A DNA stretch of 39,928 nucleotides, from NCBI GenBank assembly GCA_030844565.1, contig JAUUNK010000024.1:1-39928 (forward strand), read 5' to 3'. The DNA is from Bacteroides ovatus (GTDB lineage Bacteria; Bacteroidota; Bacteroidia; Bacteroidales; Bacteroidaceae). Made by a program: the position numbers and the translations under genes. Below, piece by piece: positions 33,672 through 39,928 of the stretch. Below the pieces are notes generated by a model. That model made no database searches. It saw only the letters and a list, made by a program, of their open reading frames with translations, and was not told the origin of the DNA. Each line of letters begins with the position of its first letter. Position 1 is the first letter of the stretch.

Positions 33672-34778
33672 ATGAAAATTCGATTTTATTTTTTATTCAT
33701 CCTCACTCTGTGCTGTCTTTCTTGCCAGAATAAAAAAAAGGAACCGGTGGCAACTAATCCCTCCGGCGAAACAGTTTATACCAACCCCCTACTCCCCACC
33801 GGAGCCGAACCGTGGGCTATCTTTCACGAAGGAAAATACTACTATACACAAGGCGCCGAAGACAAAATCGTGCTTTGGGAAACCAATGATATAACCGACC
33901 TGGCGCATGCTACCCGCAAAGAAGTATGGCGCCCCAGCCAGCCGGAGAATTCCTTTCACCTTTGGGCGCCCGAACTCCACCGTATCGACAACAAATGGTA
34001 TGTCTACTTTGCAGCAGACGACGGCAACATGGACAACCACCAGATATACGTCATCGAGAACGAAGCCGCCAATCCGCTGGAAGGGAAATTTGTAATGAAA
34101 GGGCGCATTGCCACAGACAAGAACAACAACTGGGCTATCCACGCAAGCACTTTCGAGCACGACGGACAACGATACTTGATCTGGTGTGGCTGGCAAAAAC
34201 GGAGAATCGACCACGAAACACAATGTCTCTACATTGCCACTATGGAGAATCCGTGGACCTTATCATCGGATAGAGTGCTCATCTCGAAGCCCGAATACGA
34301 ATGGGAATGCCAATGGGTAAACCCCGATGGCAGCAAAACCGCCTATCCCATCCATGTGAATGAAGCGCCTCAATACTTCCCATCCAAGGATAAAGATAAA
34401 GTATGCATCTTCTACTCCGCCAGCGGCAGTTGGACGCCTTATTATTGCGTGGGGCTACTTACCGCCGATGCTCACGCCAACTTGCTCGACCCTGCTTCGT
34501 GGAAGAAATCTCCCACTCCTGTCTTCCAACAACATCCCGAAAACGACGTGTATTGTCCTGGAGGAATCTCTTTCGTCCCTTCGCCCGACGGCAAAGAATG
34601 GTATATGTTGTATCACGCCCGGCAAACATCGAATGACGCCGCCGGTGCCGCAGACTCCCGTTCACCCCGTATCCAGAAAATAGAATATGACAAAGAGGGG
34701 ATACCGATATTGGGCATTCCCGGCAAAGAAGGAGTGGCATTGCCCAAACCTTCGGGAACAGCATCAATTAATAAATAA
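33672..34778 (+). CDS. GH43-like lipoprotein with altered catalytic residues
   Basis: A 368-residue lipoprotein (LCCLSC, Cys18) with the five-bladed propeller of clan GH-F (GKYYYTQ, LWAPELHRIDNKWYVYFA, YHARQTSND). In typical members the base is Asp in GADPW, the pKa modulator is Asp in WAIDGT and the acid is Glu in NEGP. Here these read GAEPW (Glu46), WAIHAS (His157) and NEAP (Glu231), so two of three differ. It may belong to a divergent subfamily with other chemistry or binding only. It is a single-gene unit, divergent from the GH43-GH43 unit and closed by a terminator. Exo-arabinofuranosidase or galactofuranosidase are both possible; inactivity cannot be excluded. Confidence 0.8.
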   Translation: MKIRFYFLFILTLCCLSCQNKKKEPVATNPSGETVYTNPLLPTGAEPWAIFHEGKYYYTQGAEDKIVLWETNDITDLAHATRKEVWRPSQPENSFHLWAPELHRIDNKWYVYFAADDGNMDNHQIYVIENEAANPLEGKFVMKGRIATDKNNNWAIHASTFEHDGQRYLIWCGWQKRRIDHETQCLYIATMENPWTLSSDRVLISKPEYEWECQWVNPDGSKTAYPIHVNEAPQYFPSKDKDKVCIFYSASGSWTPYYCVGLLTADAHANLLDPASWKKSPTPVFQQHPENDVYCPGGISFVPSPDGKEWYMLYHARQTSNDAAGAADSRSPRIQKIEYDKEGIPILGIPGKEGVALPKPSGTASINK

Positions 34779-34782
34779 CTAT

Positions 34783-34824
34783 GAATAAGAGAGTGTCCCC
34801 TCCAACGGAGACACTCTCTTATTC
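34783..34824 (+). terminator. Strong terminator after the GH43-like gene
   Basis: Perfect 15 bp stem (34783-34797 with 34810-34824; GAATAAGAGAGTGTC against its complement), loop of 12 bp, followed by TATTCCCTTAT. The stem is AT-rich at its base on both sides, so it may act in both directions. Confidence 0.8.
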
Positions 34825-34945
34825 TATTCCCTTATACAGCCGCAATCACCTGCCTGCAACATACGATAAAATCTGTTCAAGAAAGGATAAAATTTGACCA
34901 TTTCTCTATTTTCCTCTCGTTTTTACATTAAAATGAAGAGTATTT

Positions 34946-34999
34946 GCTATTTATTGAACAGTAAATTTCCTACATTTTCTTCCATTTGCTTTTTCTTTG
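34946..34999 (+). promoter_or_regulatory. Activator site and promoter for the GH2 unit
   Basis: Plus strand: half-sites GCTA (34946-34949) and TTCC (34967-34970), 21 bp apart with TTTATTGAACAGTAAAT between (TTTATTGAA is identical to the GH76 site); 21 bp then the -7 box TTTCTTTG (34992-34999). Confidence 0.6.
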
Positions 35000-35060
35000 C
35001 ATCATATCTTTTTATTGAGAAACATCATTCTATTTTTTAATAACACAAAAAAAGTATGCC

Positions 35061-36878
35061 ATGAGAAAAAACTTTCTAGCTCTGCTACTTGCAGCAGTCT
35101 TATGCAGCCCGACATTCGCTCAATGGAAGCCTGCCGGTAATAAAATTAAAACCACGTGGGGCGAACAACTAAATCCCCAAAACGTATTGCCCGAATATCC
35201 GCGCCCCATCATGGAACGCAATGAATGGAAAAACCTCAACGGTAGTTGGAACTATGCTATCACTAAAAAGGGAACACCCGCTCCTGCTGCTTATGAAGGT
35301 GAGATTCTGGTGCCTTTTGCCGTAGAATCTTCTCTGTCAGGTGTAGGCAAGACTATCAATGAAAATCAAGAATTATGGTACAGCCGCAGTTTCGACGTTC
35401 CCGCTTCCTGGAAAGGCAAGCAAGTGTTGCTGCATTTCGGAGCGGTAGACTGGAAAGCTGACGTATGGGTAAACGATGTGAAAGTGGGTCAACATACAGG
35501 TGGCTTCACTCCATTCTCTTTCGACATCACCTCCGTATTGAATAAAAAAGGAAGCAACCGGATGGTTGTAAAAGTATGGGACCCCGCCGACCGCGGCGAA
35601 CAACCACGCGGAAAGCAAGTAGAACGCCCGGGCGGTATCTGGTACACTCCCGTTACAGGTATCTGGCAAACCGTTTGGCTGGAACCGGTAGCACAACAAC
35701 ACATCTCAAGCTTGAAAACCACTCCGGACATCGATAAAAAGATGATTAAAGTAGAAGCCTTCACCAATAACTCCTCTTCGGACAAAATAGAAGTTAAGGT
35801 ATTCGACGGAAAGAACATCGTAGCCAAAGGCGCCGCTCTCAACGGAGTGCCTGTAGAAATAGCTATGCCGCAAGACGCCAAACTGTGGTCGCCCGAATCT
35901 CCTTTCCTCTACAACATGGAAGTCACTCTTTACAAAGACGGCAAAGTGGTAGACCAGGTAAAGAGCTACACCGCTCTGCGTAAGTTCTCTACTCATCGCG
36001 ATAGGAACGGCATCACACGCTTGCAACTCAACAACAAAGACTATTTCCAATTCGGCCCGCTCGACCAGGGATGGTGGCCTGACGGACTTTATACCGCTCC
36101 CACCGACGAGGCTCTCGTGTATGACTTGAAGAAGATTAAAGACTTCGGTTACAACATGGTGCGCAAACACGTGAAAGTGGAACCGGCACGCTGGTATACT
36201 TACTGCGACCAACTGGGTCTGATTGTATGGCAAGACATGCCCAACGGCGGAAGAGGTCCTGCACAATGGCAAACTCATAATTACTACAACGGTGCAGACG
36301 CCACCCGTTCTGCCGAATCGGAAGCTAACTATCGCAAAGAATGGAAAGAAATCATGGATTACCTGTACTCTAACCCGTGTATCGGCGTATGGGTTCCCTT
36401 CAACGAATCATGGGGGCAGTTCAAATCTCCTGAAATCGCAGCATGGACTAAAAAATATGACCCCAGCCGTTTGGTAAATCCTGCCAGTGGCGGTAACCAT
36501 TATACATGCGGAGACATCCTCGACCTGCACAACTACCCGGGACCGGACTTATATCTCTACGACCCGCAACGCGCCACTGTACTCGGCGAATACGGAGGCA
36601 TCGGTATGGCACTTAAAGGACACCTCTGGTTGCCCGATAAGAACTGGGGATACGTTAAGTTCAACACACCCGAAGAAGTGACGAACGAGTATATCAAGTA
36701 TGCCGACCACCTTTTACAACTTATCCAGAAAGGTTTCTCGGCCGCTGTATATACACAGATTACGGATGTAGAAGAAGAAGTGAACGGATTGGTTACTTAC
36801 GACCGCAAAGTCATCAAAGTTGACGAACCACGCATCCGGGCTATCAACCAAAAGGTTTGCAACTCACTAAACAAATAA
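35061..36878 (+). CDS. GH2-family glycoside hydrolase
   Basis: A 605-residue secreted protein (signal cut near SPTFAQ). It has the GH2 plan in compact form: N-terminal sugar-binding sandwich (about 60-210; HTGGFTPFSFDITSVL), immunoglobulin-like domain (about 215-310), then TIM barrel. The acid/base is E449 (WVPFNESWGQF) and the nucleophile E510 (TVLGEYGG), both in normal spacing. GH2 covers beta-galactosidases, beta-glucuronidases, beta-mannosidases and, in some actinobacteria, beta-D-galactofuranosidases, so the sugar is undecided; the typical galactosidase C-terminal domain is lacking. It is the first gene of the plus-strand unit with a shared promoter layout and precedes the DUF4965 gene by 14 bp. 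Confidence 0.9.
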   Translation: MRKNFLALLLAAVLCSPTFAQWKPAGNKIKTTWGEQLNPQNVLPEYPRPIMERNEWKNLNGSWNYAITKKGTPAPAAYEGEILVPFAVESSLSGVGKTINENQELWYSRSFDVPASWKGKQVLLHFGAVDWKADVWVNDVKVGQHTGGFTPFSFDITSVLNKKGSNRMVVKVWDPADRGEQPRGKQVERPGGIWYTPVTGIWQTVWLEPVAQQHISSLKTTPDIDKKMIKVEAFTNNSSSDKIEVKVFDGKNIVAKGAALNGVPVEIAMPQDAKLWSPESPFLYNMEVTLYKDGKVVDQVKSYTALRKFSTHRDRNGITRLQLNNKDYFQFGPLDQGWWPDGLYTAPTDEALVYDLKKIKDFGYNMVRKHVKVEPARWYTYCDQLGLIVWQDMPNGGRGPAQWQTHNYYNGADATRSAESEANYRKEWKEIMDYLYSNPCIGVWVPFNESWGQFKSPEIAAWTKKYDPSRLVNPASGGNHYTCGDILDLHNYPGPDLYLYDPQRATVLGEYGGIGMALKGHLWLPDKNWGYVKFNTPEEVTNEYIKYADHLLQLIQKGFSAAVYTQITDVEEEVNGLVTYDRKVIKVDEPRIRAINQKVCNSLNK

Positions 36879-36892
36879 GAGACTTATTCTGA

Positions 36893-39412
36893 ATGAAAAA
36901 ACTATTCACAACAATCATGTCAGTTTGCCTTGCACTCAACATGCAGGCAACTGACCTGTTTAAAACCAGCCGCGACATCGCCTTGCGCGCTCCGTCCGTA
37001 CCGCTGATTACCTCCGACACTTACCTCGCCATCTGGTCTCCCTACAACGAACTGACAGAAGGCAACACCGAACACTGGACCGCCGCCGAACACCCCCTCA
37101 TAGGTGCTCTTCGAGTAGACGGAAAAGTATACCGCTTCATGGGCAAGGATAAACTCAATCTCGAAACCCTTCTACCCATGACTTACACCGAACGTTGGGA
37201 AGCCCGCTTTACCAACAACAGTCCCGCCGCCGGCTGGACACAGCTTTCGTTCGACGACTCATCCTGGAAAAAGGGAAAAGCAGCCTTCGGAACTAAGGAC
37301 ATGAAACGCATCGGCACCGAATGGAACACCGAAGACATCTGGGTGCGCCGCACCTTTGAACTGGACCCCAACCGTGACTTTGCAAACGAAGTTGTCTACC
37401 TACGCTATTCCCACGACGATGTATTCGAACTTTATCTGAACGGCGAGAAGTTGGTGGGAACCGACCTGTCGTGGAAGAATGACGTGACAGTGGAACTTTC
37501 CGCCGCAGCCAAAGCTAAACTCCGCAAAGGAACCAACATTATCGCCGCACATTGCCACAACACGAGCGGCGGCGCTTACGTGGACTTCGGACTCTTCCGC
37601 GAAAACAAGCAACCCAGCAATTTCAAAGAAGCCGCCATCCAGAAGTCAGTGGATGTGTTGCCCACTCAGACTTACTATACATTCACCTGCGGACCGGTGG
37701 AACTGGACCTTGTCTTCACCGCTCCCCTGCTGATGGAAGACCTCGACCTCATCTCGACTCCCATCAACTACGTCTCCTACCGGGTACGTTCGCTCGACAA
37801 GAAGCAGCACGACGTGCAAGTATACATTGAAACAACTCCGCAACTTGCCGTGCATGAGACATCGCAACCGACTATCTCCGAGAAAGTCAGCAAAAACGGC
37901 ATGAACTATCTCAAAGCGGGCACTATCGACCAGCCTTATGTCAAACGCAAAGGAGACGGAGTCCGCATCGACTGGGGATATGCTTATCTGGGTACAAACG
38001 CTGCTCCCAACAAAAACATGAGCATCGGCAGCTACTATGACATGAAACAATCATTCATCAGCAGTGGAAAGCTCATACCCAACACTCAAAACTACATCAC
38101 CCGCAGCGAAGAAGACATGCCTGCCATGGCATATACCGAAGACCTGGGGAAAGTAGACAACCAGGGCAAAGCAGGTTACCTGATGGTGGGCTACGATGAC
38201 ATCTACTCCATCGAGTACTTCTATGAACGCCGCATGGCTTACTGGAAACACAACGGACAAGTGAGTATCTTCGACGCCTTTGAACGCGCGCAGGCTTCAT
38301 ATCCCTCGCTGATGGAACGTTGCCGCACCTTCGATCAACAACTGATGGCTGACGCAGAGAAAGCCGGCGGCAGAAAGTATGCCGAACTGCTTGCACTCAC
38401 CTATCGCCACGCTATCACCGCCCACAAGCTGATTACCGACAAAGAAGGCAACCTGCTCTTCTTATCCAAAGAGAACCACAGCAACGGCTGCATCAATACG
38501 GTGGACCTCACTTATCCGTCCGCCCCCCTGTTCCTGCTCTACAACACGGACCTGCTGAAAGGTATGCTCACCTCTATCTTCTACTACAGTGAAAGCGGCC
38601 GCTGGAAGAAACCTTATCCCGCGCACGACCTGGGAACTTATCCCATCGCCAACGGACAACTCTACGGTGGAGACATGCCTATCGAAGAAGCAGGAAACAT
38701 GCTGCTGACAGCCGCAGCCATCTCCAAGATGGATGGAAACGCAGACTATGCCGCCAAATACTGGGAAACCTTGTCCACCTGGGCAAACTACCTGATTGAG
38801 AATGGCCTCGATCCGGAGAACCAGCTTTGTACCGACGACTTTGCCGGACATCTCGCCCACAACGCCAACCTTTCTGCCAAAGCCATCATGGCTATCGCCG
38901 GATATGGTGAAATGGCACGCATGCTAGGCAAAGAAAACACTGCCAACCGCTACATTGAAACCGCCCGCAAACTGGCAATAGAATGGGAAAAGATGGCATT
39001 GGACGGCGACCACTACAAGCTTGCCTTCGACAAACCGGGAACCTGGAGCCAGAAGTACAACCTCGTATGGGACAAAGTATTCGACCTGAATATCTTCCCC
39101 CAGAAAGTGTTTGATACGGAAATCCCTTACTATCTGACCAAGCAGAACAAATATGGCTTGCTGCTCGACTCCCGTGCACAATACACCAAGTCGGACTGGA
39201 TTATATGGACTGCCTGCATGTCTCCCGACGATGCAACTTTCCAAAAATTCATTGACCCGCTTTATAAATATGCAAACGAAACGACTTCCCGTGTTCCTAT
39301 CAGCGACTGGCATGATACCAACACCGGGCAGATGATGAACTTCAAGGCACGCTCCGTAGTAGGCGCCTACTACATGAAACTGCTGATGGAGAAAATTAAA
39401 GAAGGAAAATAA
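36893..39412 (+). CDS. DUF4965/glutaminase-A-like exported protein, third paralog
   Basis: An 839-residue protein with a short signal (FTTIMSVCLALNMQATDLF), without the lipobox seen in its two relatives, so it is probably soluble in the periplasm. Modules match the paralog at 24938: N-terminal segment (RAPSVPLITSDTYLAIWS), one beta-sandwich (YSHDDVFELYLNGEKLVGT), DUF5127, and helical C-terminal region (FYYSESGRWKKPYPAHDLGT, GGDMPIEEAGN, DKPGTWSQKYNLVWDK). It ends with KARSVVGAYYMKLL, as do the others. It is cotranscribed with GH2 and followed by a terminator. Function unproven; position in a glycan locus favours a hydrolase acting on a sugar or glycoconjugate. Confidence 0.88.
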   Translation: MKKLFTTIMSVCLALNMQATDLFKTSRDIALRAPSVPLITSDTYLAIWSPYNELTEGNTEHWTAAEHPLIGALRVDGKVYRFMGKDKLNLETLLPMTYTERWEARFTNNSPAAGWTQLSFDDSSWKKGKAAFGTKDMKRIGTEWNTEDIWVRRTFELDPNRDFANEVVYLRYSHDDVFELYLNGEKLVGTDLSWKNDVTVELSAAAKAKLRKGTNIIAAHCHNTSGGAYVDFGLFRENKQPSNFKEAAIQKSVDVLPTQTYYTFTCGPVELDLVFTAPLLMEDLDLISTPINYVSYRVRSLDKKQHDVQVYIETTPQLAVHETSQPTISEKVSKNGMNYLKAGTIDQPYVKRKGDGVRIDWGYAYLGTNAAPNKNMSIGSYYDMKQSFISSGKLIPNTQNYITRSEEDMPAMAYTEDLGKVDNQGKAGYLMVGYDDIYSIEYFYERRMAYWKHNGQVSIFDAFERAQASYPSLMERCRTFDQQLMADAEKAGGRKYAELLALTYRHAITAHKLITDKEGNLLFLSKENHSNGCINTVDLTYPSAPLFLLYNTDLLKGMLTSIFYYSESGRWKKPYPAHDLGTYPIANGQLYGGDMPIEEAGNMLLTAAAISKMDGNADYAAKYWETLSTWANYLIENGLDPENQLCTDDFAGHLAHNANLSAKAIMAIAGYGEMARMLGKENTANRYIETARKLAIEWEKMALDGDHYKLAFDKPGTWSQKYNLVWDKVFDLNIFPQKVFDTEIPYYLTKQNKYGLLLDSRAQYTKSDWIIWTACMSPDDATFQKFIDPLYKYANETTSRVPISDWHDTNTGQMMNFKARSVVGAYYMKLLMEKIKEGK

Positions 39413-39435
39413 AATACTCTTTTTACTTGTTTGAT

Positions 39436-39488
39436 AAAGACAAACAGCGACTTCCTTTATTCTATAAGGGAGGAACTGTTTGTCTTTT
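39436..39488 (+). terminator. Terminator of the GH2/DUF4965 unit
   Basis: Perfect 12 bp stem AAAGACAAACAG (39436-39447) with CTGTTTGTCTTT (39476-39487), a loop that can fold further (TTCCT against AGGAA), then T. It sits 24 bp after the stop codon. Confidence 0.82.
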
Positions 39489-39928
39489 CAATTGTCCCCA
39501 TATCTATTCTCTCTTCCTATGAGTCACAGCACTTTTTTACCGTCACGCTCTCACTCTTTTCTCTATATCCCTTTATTCATCAGCATTTCAGGAGTGAGAG
39601 ATGCAGTGAGAGATGCAGTGAGAGCAAACGTTGCTCTCACTCTTTAATTCCTCCATTTTCGGTAAATTTATTATCTCTTATTTATTATAATACATTTATT
39701 ATCAAAACGGTATTCACAGCTATACACAATTTTTTTTAATATAACGGTATAGTATGCTAATCGCCTTATATCATGCATTATTTCCCCTAAAACCATGCTA
39801 TATGTAGCCGTTCTTCTATTATTTATCTTCCATACGTGGCAGATTAGCGCTTAATATGCCTACTTTTAGCTATAGTAAGCATTCGGTCTGGTGCGTGTTT
39901 CTCTCCCAGCTATAATAAAGTCAAAAGC
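39489..39928. other. Right-end gene-free stretch
   Basis: No convincing gene. It holds the repeat and hairpin described separately (39593-39641) plus two copies of GCTCTCACTCTTT (39547 and 39633). The rest is AT-rich with no clear promoter. Confidence 0.6.
39593..39641. repeat. Short tandem repeat ending in a perfect hairpin
   Basis: AGTGAGAGATGC occurs twice in tandem (39593-39604 and 39605-39616), then a third start AGTGAGAGCAA (39617-39627) pairs perfectly with TTGCTCTCACT (39631-39641) across a 3 bp loop (ACG). Confidence 0.82.

Noticed and set aside
39431..39739. Plus-strand open frame of 102 codons
   Set aside because: It overlaps the terminator and the repeat hairpin, has a run of repeated SERCSERCSES-type residues caused by the repeat, and has no ribosome binding site.

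Overview
The window looks like a gut Bacteroides chromosome (species not resolved). The evidence is: lipoprotein signal peptides on many carbohydrate-active enzymes; promoters of the Bacteroides type (a -7 box close to TAnnTTTG, with a TTG-type -33 box in the clearest cases); weak Shine-Dalgarno sites; and the enzyme families GH76, GH92, GH125, GH127, GH43, GH2 and DUF4965. No rRNA, tRNA, CRISPR array, transposase, or SusC/SusD pair was seen.

Left part (1 to about 17.7 kb) is AT-rich and accessory-looking. On the minus strand, from high to low coordinates, it holds a transglutaminase-like lipoprotein (11422-13440), two small lipoproteins, several tiny membrane proteins, a set of duplicated and broken gene fragments (about 7.2 to 10.1 kb), a tandem pair of small related proteins, a thioredoxin-like protein overlapping an O-antigen ligase/Wzy-type membrane protein, a DUF4965 enzyme with a duplicated beta-sandwich domain, and two related small exported proteins at the left edge. 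On the plus strand there is one lipoprotein and one small membrane protein (15828-16834). A membrane-anchored LuxR-like regulator (16854-17666) closes the region. Four copies of a promoter module of about 200 bp (starting near 7864, 13461, 14253 and 15589) are spread through it, each apparently built from two divergent promoters.

Right part (17.8 to 39.4 kb) is GC-richer and is a carbohydrate-degradation locus with four transcription units. Unit 1 (minus, 30906 to 17837): GH76, an unclassified TIM-barrel-like protein, DUF4965, GH92, GH125, aldose 1-epimerase, GH127 and a 29-residue membrane peptide, ending in a strong terminator. Unit 2 (minus, 33497 to 31193): a double GH43 protein and a small lipoprotein, with its own terminator. 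Unit 3 (plus, 33672-34778): a GH43-like lipoprotein with terminator. Unit 4 (plus, 35061-39412): GH2 and DUF4965, with terminator. Three of these units (1, 2 and 4) have the same promoter layout: a direct repeat of about 21 bp period, then exactly 21 bp, then the -7 box. This suggests one activator, perhaps a hybrid two-component regulator encoded elsewhere.

How the genes may work together: GH76, GH92 and GH125 are the standard set for alpha-mannan (an endo-1,6-mannanase, a side-chain mannosidase and an exo-1,6-mannosidase). The GH92 has Gln where the usual general acid Glu sits, as in mannosyl-phosphate-cleaving GH92 enzymes. The GH43, GH2 and GH127 enzymes point to furanosides (L-arabinofuranose or D-galactofuranose). 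My best guess at the substrate is a fungal-type galactofuranosyl or phosphorylated mannan; this is inference. All functional calls come from reading motifs; no database search was possible.
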